Shown: positions 35,001 through 47,108 of the stretch, one piece after another
How positions within the stretch are numbered: the stretch's first letter is position 1
Layout: every line of letters begins with the position of its first letter
Assembly (NCBI RefSeq): GCF_014529535.1
Contig: NW_023503409.1
Location: 1,178,390-1,242,389, forward strand
Length of the DNA: 64,000 nt
From: Bradysia coprophila
Taxonomy: Eukaryota > Arthropoda > Insecta > Diptera > Sciaridae
Direction of reading: 5' to 3'
Notes under the pieces: model-generated
The model's input: only the letters and a program-made list of their open reading frames with translations
Told to the model about the DNA's origin: nothing
Database searches by the model: none
Program-made: the position numbers and the translations under genes

Positions 35001-36923
35001 TATATTTTAATCAATGCATCTTACACTATATTCTTAGCGAAAATCTATTAAAAGATTTTATTTCGCAATTTTCCAATACACACGAATAAATGTGTACTGG
35101 CCACTGGTGTGTACGGAATGTTTCCAATTTTAAAAACGAAAACCGAATTTCGAATGCATTGCATACAATAATATAACGCGAAGTATAAATCTGCTCTATA
35201 ACTGTGGCTATGTATCTTGTTAGCAAAATAAAATGTGGATGGTGTATCATCACACTGTTGAATGTTTATTCATAAATTTATTTTCGTCAACCTATTCTGA
35301 GGTAAAGAATTTGAAAAAAAAAATTGAAATCCCATGGAAAGTTAGATCTCTTGTATTTGTGAATGTTGGAAATTCTGTAAATCTTCAACCATTTAGAATA
35401 TATTAAGAATTTCCAATTAATTATTTTTTTATTGTGACAATTTTTCGTTACACACTTTTCCTCACCTATTGATGAAACTCTGAAAATGGGCCTTGTTAAG
35501 TTACACAATTTTCCTTTTGCATTATACAGCAAAATTGTGTTGTTTTAAACAACATCAAACATTTTCAATCTCACTTTTGAATATAGTGTCGAAAGAGCAA
35601 CAGTAAAATGCAATAATGTGTTGATATAGTCCAGCATGATGAGTAACGATTTATAAATAAAATCATGAAATGGAATGAAGATGGAACAGAATGTATGAAA
35701 TGAAATGCATAATTCGTTCTATATTTGTAATGCAACAACAAGTGATAGGAAAATTTAAAAAGAAATTCACCGAGAAATTAGAATTCGTGTAATGGCCTTG
35801 AACTATTAACACAAATTTGTGTTTATTGTGGTAATCTGGATGATCATATTCACTGCAATGTACAATATCTTTTTAGTTAGAAATTCTGACTAAGAATGAT
35901 CTGTCTACATGTTTCTCAGAGACGCAGTTTTGGTAATTATGTTTTAACAACAAACACTCAATTGAATTGAGAATGTTGGCATCTCTATTGGATTACATAC
36001 ACATAAGTTAATAAATTAATTGGACTACCCGCATTTTCTCTATCATTTCAATTGCAATTTTAAAATGCAAACATGAAAACAAAATGTTCCCCAAAGTACA
36101 AGCGAATTCATTCCAATAATTCTTCAACGAAGTTACAAAACGCGTGCAATCAACCAACATTTCATACTTTTTATTTAATTACATCTAAATCACATCCTTA
36201 CTCTCCCCTGACTCCTCACTTGATAACCATCTACAAGTCGTCAATAAGATTTTACACATTATTCGTCATCGTCAAGTAGGTACTTCATATGAACAATTTA
36301 ATAAAATTTTAAATCCAATGGTCGATTTTGTTTATTCAAATGAATGCGTTACATCACTTTACTTACAGTTCAAATAAATATACCACTATAGACAAGCCTC
36401 ACTTAACTTATCGAGTCTCATAGGTTTCTTGTAAGAATGAGTCTTTATTGAAACGAAAACTTTGGTGAGACGAAACAAGAAGTCTCTGTGTAGCTTTGTA
36501 TTTTCGTTGGCTTTGAAGAAGATTATATCTATCTTATTATAGAAAGCAAAATTTGTGTCCGAGTCTCTGCAAGTGTTCGTAGGCAATAGACATGTGTAAC
36601 TAACGCAAAAGATATTATATGAAATTATATCGCGTACAATGTATAATCAGTAATGAGTTTCTTCTAAACACTGCTAACGATTAATACTACCGATTAAGAA
36701 GGACCATATCGCAATAAATTTCTGAGATTTTTTGATGAGCTTGCAAGTTGACTAATGGACGTTTTGTTTATGGATCACAATTTGTTTTTGTTAGTGAACC
36801 GAAAAAGGGATAAAAATCCACCATTGACGAGGCATATAATTAATATGGATGATATCATTTGGGACCGTCCACAAAGTACACAAAATGATGAATTTCAGAA
36901 ACGCAAAAACGTATGAAGATAAT
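29089..36923. other. 7.8 kb without recognisable genes
   Basis: Read on both strands: only short, compositionally non-coding open frames. Strongly AT-rich. Could hold introns or the promoter of the BACK-domain gene at 41.2 kb, whose coding exon is preceded by a splice acceptor. No repeats with clear borders were recognised here. Confidence 0.5.
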
Positions 36924-38225
36924 AGAGAGTTTGCGCAAATGACTTATAAATTATAAGTCAACTTATAACTTATAATTATAAGTTATAAGTAAGTGATAGG
37001 GGGGTCCAGAATCGTATGGGAAAATAAAAGTTTCGAGAAAGTTGGCGGACCCTGGGGAAAACGAACCTATATGACCCACTGATAAAAAATATATATGGGG
37101 CCGATGCGATATGAGTTGGTTTATGGGTCGCGCAATGACGAAATATGTGAAAAACCACGAAAATGAGGGTTAATGAAAAATTGAACGTAACTAACAGATG
37201 CTGAGGTCACTTCTTAAGGTGAGTTGGATTATTTCACTTCAGAATAATCCAAAGAGACCGATTTAATGACTTGTAAGTGCATTCGCAGCTCCCAAGTCAG
37301 TCATAGATTCGTAATCTGTTCACTCAGTCTTTGGGTTCTTCCAAAACATTTATGGGATGTGCATCGGATATATTCATGTCTAACGAGAGCTTATGGCATA
37401 AGCTTTCATTGCAAAAAGAAAATTTTTCGAAAACAATTTTTTGAAGCTATATAGAAATCGATTTTGGTGCAAAAATGTCAGGGTCGTGAACTCAGGCAAT
37501 TTTCAAATGACTGTTACGTCAAGACACCAACTTGAAACTTATTGTGTGTGGGCTCGTTAGAAAGCCACTGTCATTACCTTTACAACGACACCTATCACTT
37601 AATTTAAATAGTGACCTCGCCTGACTTTGTATTACTTGGAAATTATATGTCGATTTTTGTGTATATCGATATTGTTAGGTGTGCCCAGACGATATAAAAA
37701 TTCCAAAAAGTGGAACCAACGCATTTTTGTTGCTTTTGCATCTAATCTAAGTTGTCTGGACCAAAAAAGTTTGATATTGTCGTTAAAAAAAAATTCTCAT
37801 ACAAAGTAATGGAAAAAATGTATGGAAAATTTCAGTGTTTTTTCACACATTTCGTCCTTGAGCGACCCATAAACCAACTCGGATCGCATCGGCCCCATAT
37901 ACAATTTTTATCAGGAGGCCATAAAGGTTTATTTTCCCAGGGGTCCGCCAACTTCCTCGACACTTTTATTTTTTGGACCCCCCTAGTAAGTGAGCAATAA
38001 CTTATAAATTATGCGGTTATAAGTTATAAGTCAAACTTCAAATTTCTGTAAAATGTGTCGGAATTTGTAAAAAACGGACAAATTTTACAAATTTTACAAA
38101 ATTTGAAGTTTGACTTATAACATATAATTGCATGACTTATAACTTATAGCTCACTTACTTATAACTTTTAATTATAAGTTACAAGTTGAATTATAATTTA
38201 TATAAGTCATTTGCGCAAACTCTCT
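36924..38225. mobile_element. 1.3-kb TIR element, AGAGAGTTTGCGCAAATGAC ends
   Basis: The termini are inverse copies (36924 onward and ending 38225) with AAT on both sides as a possible 3-bp target duplication. The inverted homology extends ~200 bp inward through alternating TTATAA/CTTATAA tracts and a block containing GGGGCCGATGCGATATGAGT (about 37097-37116) and its inverse (about 37877-37896). No transposase frame, so it is non-autonomous. A 3-bp AT-rich duplication could fit PIF/Harbinger; that is a guess. Confidence 0.7.
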
Positions 38226-38574
38226 AATATCGGAAACATTAAATGTTTAACATTTGAAGCTTTTTTTTTACAGGCCAATCCACTTGTCCCAAAGGAACTT
38301 GGGTTTCTTTAATATAAATAAATATTTGCGACAAAAAAGACTGCTCACAATAGTTGCGCAGCCTGTAAAAAGTCGATCTTTTCATATAAAATAAAATTAC
38401 AATAAATAAAAATCATCAATCTTCTTTTTCCCCAATGTTCCGAAAATGCAAGCGGCATTTCCACGTTGTATCGCGATTGAGATTCTTTGTAAAAGATAGT
38501 CTTTCGATTTAGCTTCACCAGTTGCTTTTTTCATTAAGGAACCCAATTTGTCTACGAATTATGAAGCTTATGAT

Positions 38575-39103
38575 CGCCCAAAACCACTTACAGTGGAGGT
38601 GTGACGCAAGTCCTGTTATCCACTTACAAAAGAACTGATATCGGTGTAGGTGACACTTACAGATTCTACACGCAAAAAGATATGCGTCACAAATGGCAGC
38701 TGATGAGCAAAGTACGCGAAAGTTTTATCAACAAAAATCTTACCAGAAAAATTTTAGGAAGAAAATTATAATAAAAACGTTTGCGTCACAAGGGGCAGAT
38801 GTTGAGGAAGGAAAATTTTTAAAATTGTGAAATACATTCCTTTAAAAAATGGAATTCAAACGGAAGAAAGCCGAAACATCTGCCCCTTGTGACGCAAACT
38901 TTTTTATTATAATTTTCTTCCTAAAATTTTTCTGGTAAGATTTTTGTTGATAAAACTTTCGCGTACTTTGCTCATCAGCTGCCATTTGTGACGCATATCT
39001 TTTTGCGTGTAGAATCTGTAAGCGTCACCTACACCGATATCAGTTCTTTTGTAAGTGGATAACAGGACTTGCGTCACACCTCCACTGCAAGTGGTTTTGG
39101 GCG
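38575..39103. mobile_element. 529-bp foldback with ~230-bp near-perfect arms
   Basis: 38575-38812 (CGCCCAAAACCACTTACAGT...) is the reverse complement of 38875-39103 with only a handful of differences; the loop is ~62 bp. No coding potential. Confidence 0.85.
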
Positions 39104-39235
39104 ATATCAGCTCCTTTGTAAGTTGTGATTTTTTATAATTTGGTCGCAGATAATCATATTGTGCAGTTTGAACGAAAATATTCTTCTTACAAAACTGTAT
39201 AACTTTCTCTTTGATCTGAATCTTCCAGCTTTCAT

Positions 39236-39406
39236 TTGACGAAAATCGAAAATTTGACGAAAATAAAAAATTTGACGAAATTCGAAAATTTGGACGGAAT
39301 TTGAAAATTTGACGAAAATCAAAACTTTGATAAAAATCGAAAATTTGACTAAAATCGAAAAATTGACGAATATCGAAAATTTGACGAAAATCGAAAATTT
39401 GACGCG
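39236..39406. repeat. short tandem repeat, ~19-bp unit
   Basis: About nine imperfect copies of TTTGACGAAAATCGAAAA in tandem, abutting the 147-bp repeat array. No gene. Confidence 0.8.
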
Positions 39407-40433
39407 CTTAAAACGCTCATAGCTCCCAAATAAGCGACTTTTTAGAGAAACAATGAAACACGTATCGACTAGAATCTAAAACTCTATAACTTTGTCTTTT
39501 ACACGAGGTTTCTATCTGTCTTATTTTCCGAGTTATGGCTGACATAGCTCGCACTTAAAACGCTCATAGCTCCCAAATAGACGACTTTTTAGGAAAACCA
39601 TGAAACACGTGTCGAATGAAATCTGAAACTCTATAAATTTGTCTTTTAAACGAACTTTCTATCTGCCATATTTTCCGAGTTTTGGATGACATAGCTCGCA
39701 CTTAAAACGCTCATAGCTCCCAAATAGACGACTTTTTAGGAAAACCATGAAACACGTGTCGACTAGAATGTGAAACTCTATAACTTTGTCTTTTACAGGA
39801 GGTTTCCATCTGCCGTATTTTCCGAGTTATGGCTGACATAGCTCGCACTTAAAACGCTCATAGCTACCAAATAAGGGACTTTTTAGTGAAACCATGAAAC
39901 ACGTATCGACTAGAATCTAAAACTCTATAACTTTGTTTTTTACACGAGGTTTCCATCTGCCGTATTTTCCGAGTTATGGCTGACATAGCTCGCACTTAAA
40001 ACGCTCATAGCTCCCAAATAGACGACTTTTTAGGAAAACCATGAAACACGTGTCGAATGAAATCTGAAACTCTATAAATTTGTCTTTTAAACAAACTTTC
40101 TATCTGCCATATTTTCCGAGTTATGGATGACATAGATCGCACTTAAAACGCTCAAGGCTCCCAAATAGACGACTTTTTAGTGAAACCATGAAACACGTAT
40201 CGACTAGAATCTAAAACTCTATAATTTTGTCTTTTACACGAGGTTTCTATCTGCCTTATTTTCCGAGTTATGGCTGACATAGCTCGCACTTAAAACGCTC
40301 ATAGCTCCCAAATAAAAGACTTTTTAGTGAAACCATGAAACACGTATTGACTAGAATCTAAAACTCTATATTGTCTTTTAAACGAACTTTCTATCTTTTA
40401 TATTTTCTGAGTTATGGGTCATGTAGCTCAATG
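39407..40433. repeat. tandem array of seven 147-bp units
   Basis: CTTAAAACGCTCATAGCTCC recurs at 39407, 39554, 39701, 39848, 39995, 40142 and 40289 (40142 copy slightly changed), exactly 147 bp apart; a decayed eighth start is near 40434. Units carry GACTTTTTAG, CCATGAAACACGT and TTTTCCGAGTTATGG. They differ by scattered substitutions, and units with GTGTCGAATGA or GTATCGACTAG are interspersed. No coding potential. Confidence 0.9.
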
Positions 40434-41195
40434 CCTCAAAATGCTCATAGCTCCGAAATTATAAGCTTTTAAGAAAATTCCTTCAAATTTCTTAGAATTA
40501 CGTCCTTAACATACCCTGAAAATTTCAACCAAATTCACCGGTAAATTAAAAAGTTTCGCCGTAACAGAGCGACAAAGTGACAAAGTAACAAAGGTTGGTA
40601 AAATTCATCAATTTCAAAATGTATGAAAATGAATTTCTTCATACAAATTTCTGCAAGTTTCCAAGTTTTGAAATTTAATATCTCGGCCAAATTTTAACCT
40701 TATGAGGCGTGTGATAGCTCGTTGAACTCGTATGGACGCCCAGATTACGAATAAAATACTTTGGGGGTAGTAGGAGCAAAGGGGGAAACGTCAAAAATTT
40801 CGTGTATGTTCCTCAGTCCTGCGGAAATTTTTTTTGTCAAATTTTTCAGTGTGAACGGACTTGCGTCACGGCCCTTCACTAACGTAGGGCCATGATTTTG
40901 CTAGACTCCTCCTCCCCTAAAAAGAGTAATTTATGAATGACCTCTATTCTGTTACTATTGTGTACTATATTCCAATGAAAGTAGATATATTCAGGCCGAT
41001 CTATTTATTTGAAATGTTCAAAGAAGGCTCGACTAACTCAATTGTCATTTGGCAAAGAGTTATACTAAAATTGCTAATCGAAATGCTGAAATTGTACACA
41101 AAGATTGACGCAAACCCTATGTAAATCGACACTTAAACGTAACAACCGGAAAATTGAAACATTTTTTCTTCTTTCTCTATTTCAGCCATTACACT
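40434..41195. other. non-coding flank, repeat-like
   Basis: No gene. 40660-40735 (ATTTAATATCTCGGCCAAAT, GTGTGATAGCTCGTTGAA) resembles, in inverse, 13155-13225 (AACGAGCTATCACACG, TTGGCCGAGATATTGAATTT), so it is a dispersed repeat. The last ~11 bp before the ATG follow a CTATTTCAG acceptor, marking an upstream 5' UTR exon. Confidence 0.5.
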
Positions 41196-42137
41196 ATGGC
41201 AATCGCACAACAACCCACCCCACCGCCAAGTGCTCCCCCATCAGAAATGATGCACCAGCAAACCAGCAAAGTGTCTTCAACAACTGAACAAGAAGATATT
41301 GAAAATCGTCTCAATGAACTGAGTAGATCGGTATCGAACGATCAGAACGAACCACTGGAAAGTATACGAAAATGTATTGAGGAAATCGATCTGAATCTTA
41401 CCACGGCCAACATTTTCAAAGTGTTCCAAACCATACGATTTCTGGCAGAATATACCGATAAACCGACCGTTAAGCCCGATACTCAGAAAGACTATCTGGA
41501 TGCATTGTTGTACAATGTGTTGCAGTTCATCGACATGAATGCCGACGAAGTGTTGAAGAAGGGTGATATTGCATGTTTGAGCTATGTGGAGGTCGAGATG
41601 ATTGTGAAGAGAAATCATATCATGACATCCGAGGTGGGGGTTTACAATTTCTTATCCGAATGGAGTCGGCTGAAGTGTAATGAAAAGCTGTGGGATTTAA
41701 CATTCGAAAATCGGCGAAAGGTTCTAGGTTCATTGTGTTTTGCACCAAGGTAAGAAATTTGATTTTTTTCATCGGTAGTTTCAGTCGAATTGACAATTTT
41801 CATTCTTTTGAAAATTTTAGATACCTGCTTATGACGGAACATCAATTCGATACATGCTGTCAATTGATCAATCTATTGGATGAGGGAGAAATTAGTTTAA
41901 TAAGGAATGCATTTAAAGGTAGATTAGGTACGGGAATCACTGACGCTCAAGCAGCTAATATAGACAATTTCAAAAAGCCACGACCCAAATTCGCCAGAAT
42001 GCCGGTATTCTTAAGTCAACGCAGTGATCCAAAGAATTATCCTAAGAAAATGCGTGATTATGAGAAAACTTTCGATGACACTGTCTATCCATGGTATTAC
42101 TGTTTTTATGGATGTTTTGCATTTGTATGTGATTGAA
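41196..42137 (+). CDS. BACK-domain protein without a BTB domain
   Basis: Two exons, 41196-41749 and 41821-42137, with one GT-AG intron of 71 bp; ~289 residues. Residues 1-30 are Pro/Gln-rich (QQPTPPPSAPPSEMM). Residues ~55-200 read like a BACK domain: NVLQFIDMNADEVLKKGDIACLSYVEVEMIVKRNHIMTSEVGVYNFLSEW, then a helix pair ending RKVLGSLCFAPRYLLMTEHQF. BACK normally follows BTB in Cul3 adaptors, but there is no BTB here. The tail (YPWYYCFYGCFAFVCD) is hydrophobic. The start is the ATG just after a CTATTTCAG acceptor. A further open frame (42197-42356) encodes a convincing membrane helix (LVITIVMIVAFMLF) behind an acceptor at 42196, but it cannot be joined in frame with the visible donor at 42125. 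It may be an alternative C-terminal exon. Function unknown; ortholog not named. Confidence 0.7.
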
Positions 42138-43664
42138 TGTTGGGAGTGCAATTAAATTAATTTTATTGATTTTGTGTTCTTAAATGTTCTTTTTAGCAAT
42201 TTAGTTAAATTATTATCATCGGTCTACGATGGTCTACGATCATTGATAAGATATTTGTGTTCCTTTCTTACTAATTTAGTTATTACGATTGTTATGATCG
42301 TGGCCTTTATGTTGTTTAAAATAAGCAAAAAGTATTGTCGACAAATTAGAATTTAAATGAAGACGAAAAGATAAATTTTTGAATGAGACAAAAATGGAGG
42401 TTCAGGCAGAGCTTAGACTTTTGGTATTATCATATTTCCTATTTTTATTAATTGGAAATGATAACTTTAAGAATTTGTAACTTGACAGCTCTTATGGGAT
42501 TTTATACACTCGTCTGCCAAATTACGAATTCCTAAAGTTACGAATGCTACGAGAATCTATGCCCTGGGTTATCATCCACACGTTGAGCCCGGGTGAATGG
42601 TTTAAAAAAGAAGAAGATAAAATTGGATCAACTTTCCACATAATATGTTACTTGCTGTTACTGATCTTTGATAAGACTCATATTGCTGAATTATATGTAT
42701 TTCAACTAAATATGTTTCGCTAAATACCTCCCCAATAATGTTCAAAAATTAAGTTCAGTTAGGTTAAACCTTCTGTAACAAATCTCATAAGAAAAAGCGA
42801 CGAGTAATTTGGTCCTCGTGCTTACAAAACCATTACGTAAATTTATGGAAAGTCAAAACATAGTTTTTAAATCGAATTTATTGGAAAGGAAATTGATTAT
42901 TGAAAAATGTAAACGGAAATATCTAAAGATTTTAGTAAATTTAATTTCATTGTTGCATATTATTGATGGCTGGTTACATGGAATGTGTTATGATTAAATG
43001 CCATAGGCATTGGGAAAACGTGAAAACGTTTTAGTAAATTTTATAACAAATCCTAGATTTGTGTGTTTTATCAAAAAAAAAATCTTTTCAAATATCGAAT
43101 TTCTGTATAATTTCTTTTGTTATTTTATGTTACAAAGTATTCAAGTGATCATCATTAAAATCGACCAACCAAAAAAAAAAAAAGTTTCCACAAAGAAATG
43201 AAATTCAATTTCGTATTTCGTATATTTAAGTTGTCCAAAATGCTAAATAATTTTTAATTTATGTATACTCAATCAAAATACAAATTATTTGTAAGATAAA
43301 ATAGAGAAAAATGTTAACTTTATTCCAGAAATTTTATATAATTGAAGCCTTCTTGTGCGTGAATAAAAACTTTTTAAAGTGTATGGATAATTTCACTTTT
43401 TTTCGAGGTCCCCCTGGTATTCTCTGCACGTCGAGTAGAATTATAGCAGACTTTTTAGCATTAAAAGTTTTGATGTAAGATTTTACCAATAAGGAAGGGA
43501 CGAATCGATTTTGCACTCGATTTTTTGTCACATATCAGCAGAAACACGAAAAATAAGAAACTCGTACATCGGGCATTCTCAAAATATTGTCTCATTTAAA
43601 AGATTTTACAAAAAGAAAATCTATGAAAATTGCACCTCCCACTCAATTTCACACCCAAATCACA
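42138..43664. other. non-coding, includes possible alternative membrane-anchor exon
   Basis: Apart from the 42197-42356 frame described with the BACK gene, nothing recognised; AT-rich. Confidence 0.45.
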
Positions 43665-44145
43665 TCCACTCTGAACTTAGTCAAATATGGTTTAACGAAG
43701 AAAATCGTCGTCAAAGTCGTTAATCGTAACATGAGTCTGTTTTTGAATCGTCAAATCACCAACACAAAAATTTAGTGTCGGTTGAGAAAATTGTAATAAT
43801 TTCAGTGATTTCGATGTTATTTATCAGATTTTGTGCGGAAATGCTTCTTGCGTGATTTTAACATTACAATCAACTGTTTACTTAAAATATTCGTCAAAGC
43901 CAACAAAATTATGAAAACTTTATTGTGACCAATCATGAAAACAAACAACAATATTGTCGTTTGGTGTGATGTGAGGTTCAAAAGAGATGAAATAAAATGT
44001 CGGCGGTAAGCTTAAAAATTACGTTTTAGCGGAAACGCTTTCGTTTAAATGTGTGTACGTTTGCGGTGATATAAATTAGTGCGAAAGCATCCACTTTTGA
44101 GGAGCTTTACGGTAACACCTTTAATTAGGGGTGGGTCATATCCCT
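43665..44145. repeat. dispersed ~470-bp repeat, copy B (uninterrupted)
   Basis: Matches 22370-22505 plus 22829-23155 in the same orientation. It lacks the 320-bp insertion of copy A. Confidence 0.75.
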
Positions 44146-44217
44146 TATAATTACGGAAAATTTCACTGTAAAATTTACTCGTTTCCCACGCTCTAAAAGC
44201 GATACTTTCAATTGTGG

Positions 44218-44950
44218 TGCGGCGGTTCGTTTCTTATTCAGCACTTTTGCATATTCACCGCTCGCATATCACTTTCTACAGCTCGACAGAAATTGCATTA
44301 TATTCGTTCATTCCGTCGCGTACGATCAACCGTATCATACTCGTTTAGCGTAAGCAAATTTAGCGAAATAAATTAATTGTTAAGTTGATCCGTGAGTTTC
44401 ATTTACGGAGTCGTACTCCGCATTGGTGACCCCGACGTGATCTGAACACGCATTGGTGACCCCGCGTTCGAACAAGTTAATCCGCGTCGAAAGTCAATAT
44501 CGAAAGTTTTATCGAAAGTAAAACGCGAGTGACCGGTTTGTTTCGGGGACGAATTGAGATTGCACAGCAATCGGGATTTCAATTTACGGACATTTACGCA
44601 TAGTTCAAGAATACGTTTATTCACGGAAAGTGTCGCGAGTTAATTGAAAAAGGAACTTTGAATTCGAACGAATTCCGGTAAAAGAGACGATTTGCACAAA
44701 AGTGAAAGAAATTTTTCTCTATTGTGTACGAAGCCGCGTGGCACACCCATTGTCCAAGAACGTATCGACAGCTAGCGACATCTGACGGGCAGTAGCTATT
44801 CCAAATAAATTTGCTTACGCTAAACGAGTATGATACGGTTGATCGTACGCGACGGAATGAACGAATATAATGCAATTTCTGTCGAGCTGTAGAAAGTGAT
44901 ATGCGAGCGGTGAATATGCAAAAGTGCTGAATAAGAAACGAACCGCCGCA
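44218..44950. mobile_element. LTR-retroelement remnant in inverted arrangement
   Basis: The arms 44218-44361 and 44806-44950 are near-perfect inverse copies. Between them lies TTGGTGACCCCGACGTGATC preceded by ...CGTACTCCGCA, which looks like the 3' edge of an LTR followed by a primer-binding site. Treated as a fossil: a broken piece of an LTR element, Ty3/Gypsy or BEL/Pao not resolved. It has no recognisable protein-coding genes and is of unknown age, although the arm identity suggests it is not very old. Confidence 0.55.
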
Positions 44951-45394
44951 GTGGTTTCCATACTATCTCATACAAACAAAGTACGAATTAAAGGAACGCC
45001 TGAATCTTATAATTAATTCAGAATATTTTATTTTGATGTTTCAAGTTTATGTTTGTTCTGACGTTACAGTTCACAGATTTTTGACTGATGACGATTGTGT
45101 GATATAGTTCAAATATCAGACATCTATGTACATGTATGTCTTCAGGAAAAAACGGTCACTGATAAAAAGCTGAATGGATAAATCTCAGGGAAAAATGTGA
45201 AACTATCAAATTTTATTTGTTCGAAAAGAGTTGCGGAGCACTATTTTCTTAAAAAAAAAAAGAAACATTTCTACAGTCGGAGAAAAATATATTTCAAAAT
45301 TTTAAGAGACATCATCGTTTTCATCTTTTTTCTGTATTCTCTCATTTTGCATGTTATTTCAAATGGCATTTGAGAGAATTAGAGAAATGATGAT

Positions 45395-45616
45395 ACAGTC
45401 AAAGGCAGTCAATTTTCAGCATAAATTAGCTTCAGCTGTTTTTCAACTGATCCATACAAACAATCACAACCGTTTATACGTCTTTATACGGTTTTACCAC
45501 TATCATGCGCGTGCGTGTAGCAGCTTCAACCGTATTAACAAGGAAAACCAGTTTTGATTGTATGTGTGGATCAGCTGAAAAACAGCTGAATCAAATTTAT
45601 GCTGAAAATTGACTGT
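45395..45616. mobile_element. MITE with ACAGTCAA...TTGACTGT ends
   Basis: GTCAATTTTCAGCATAAATT at the left is inverted at the right (AATTTATGCTGAAAATTGAC). An inner CAGCTGTTTTTCAACTGATC / GATCAGCTGAAAAACAGCTG pair is present. The central TTATACGGTTTTACCACTAT resembles the element at 20182. Confidence 0.65.
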
Positions 45617-46339
45617 ATCTCTATAAAAAAACCGAAATCTATATTTTGTATTTGATAATCTATTTAACAAATTCTATTTTTAGAATCTTCGATTTAGTAC
45701 AATTTGTAGAAATTTATAGGAATATTTGCTGATAATTCTACACACACGGAATTTTGAAAACCTTGTTTTACTTGCGTTTCTGATTTCGCCATATAAAAAT
45801 ACATGCAAAATACAAAAAAAAAACAGTAAACCAAAAAACCTAAAAATTCCATACAATAGTCCCTCGAATGTACTAATCTATTGTCGACAACGAAGACAAA
45901 AAAAGAAAATTATGAACTATTGCTAGTGTTCTCTTAGATACTTTAATATCTAGACTTGTTTAGTGTCTAGAAAAAATTAAAAACTTTTAAAAAATTCTCT
46001 TCCGTCCTCTTCAGGACAAGATCTGTATAACTCACATTCCTTGCAACTACGTGACCTCAATTTTTAAAATGAATTTTTATGATTCTACAGATGTCTCAAT
46101 CTCTCAGAGATTTTTACCAAATATTTTGTAGTTGCGTTGAAACAACCAAAACAACAAAATGTGGTCTTGTAAAATGAAAGCGACAAAATCATCCAAAATT
46201 TACTCCACGATCTCATAACAAAATTCTAGTGTCGACATTGTGTAGTAGAGCTTCAGCTTTTTATTCGTTATACATAATAAAGTAACATTAAACGAAAACC
46301 TTTCACCTCAAATCTGATGCTCTCGCGTCCGCACTGCAC
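45617..46339. other. non-coding, with a decayed MITE copy
   Basis: Contains the second copy of the CACGGAATTTTGAAAACC element (45740-45853). A TTTATT at about 46258 is AATAAA on the minus strand, the likely poly(A) signal of TSSC4. Confidence 0.5.
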
Positions 46340-47108
46340 TCACTCCTCGTCCTCGTCCTCGAATAAATGATTCAACTTCAATTTTTCCGAAGATCTCTTC
46401 TCTGCTCCATCTGTACTTTTGCCCGTCGCTTTTTTCCTGTCTCTCTTCTGACCAATCACATATTCTGGCATTACGACTTTAGATCCTTTCATCTTCGGCA
46501 AGTCGATGGCTGGATCAACGGACTCGTCTTGAGCGATGGCTCTCAAATGTGCGGATTTATTGAACTGTGCACCGCTGTGTACTCGCTTCCTAACATTGAA
46601 TACTATTTTGTCTCCTTGTTTATCATCGTCCTCATCATCCAAGTCACTTGTTGAAGACTTCCGATCTTCGATTTCCTTTAGAAATGCAAAGGCTGCTGAT
46701 GTATTTGACTTGTCTGATATATCAGCATCACTTAACGAATACCTTTTCCATTTGTGAGGATTCACCTGCGAACGAAAAAATTGATTTTTAGATTCCTCGG
46801 TCTGTGGCGTAGTTCTATATTATGATGAATACCTGATAATCGGGAGCTTGCCTGGGTTTCAGGCATTTGGCAATCGGTGCTACAGGCCGCTTGAATATAC
46901 TTTCTTTTCCATTAAACTTCTTTATTCGACGATCTTGCTGGTCGTGTGTGGTCCTTCGTCGTGTTTCGGGGCTTGATTTTTGTTCCAGTGTCGTTCCGAC
47001 CAGTTTCTCCGAGGCTTCGTTCAAGCAATCGAATATCATTTTACGTTTATTCTCAAAGTGTATAGCCTCCGTCGAGGTTGCCTCCGTCGAGGCAATTTTA
47101 ATGTCCAT
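46340..47108 (-). CDS. Tssc4: TSSC4 family, U5 snRNP assembly factor
   Basis: Two minus-strand exons, 47108-46833 and 46765-46340, joined by a 67-bp GT-AG intron in phase 0; 233 residues. The hallmark block crosses the junction: APDYQ-VNPHKWKRYSLSDA followed by SDKSNTSAAFAFL. It matches the vertebrate TSSC4 signature (PDYxxHPERWTKYSLEDV, then SNxxxAxAFL). An upstream motif (IFDCLNEASEK) corresponds to the conserved 'VFDGLR' region. The rest is charged and disordered, ending in LNHLFEDEDEE. Human TSSC4 binds U5 snRNP proteins and helps form the tri-snRNP; the same role is inferred here. The start is the ATG at 47108 (MDIKIAS); no upstream in-frame ATG was seen. It is divergent from the SET gene, with 443 bp between start codons. 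Confidence 0.82.

Noticed and set aside
39407-40433. CRISPR-like array
   Set aside because: Units are tandem satellites with no unique spacers, 147 bp long, in a eukaryotic genome.
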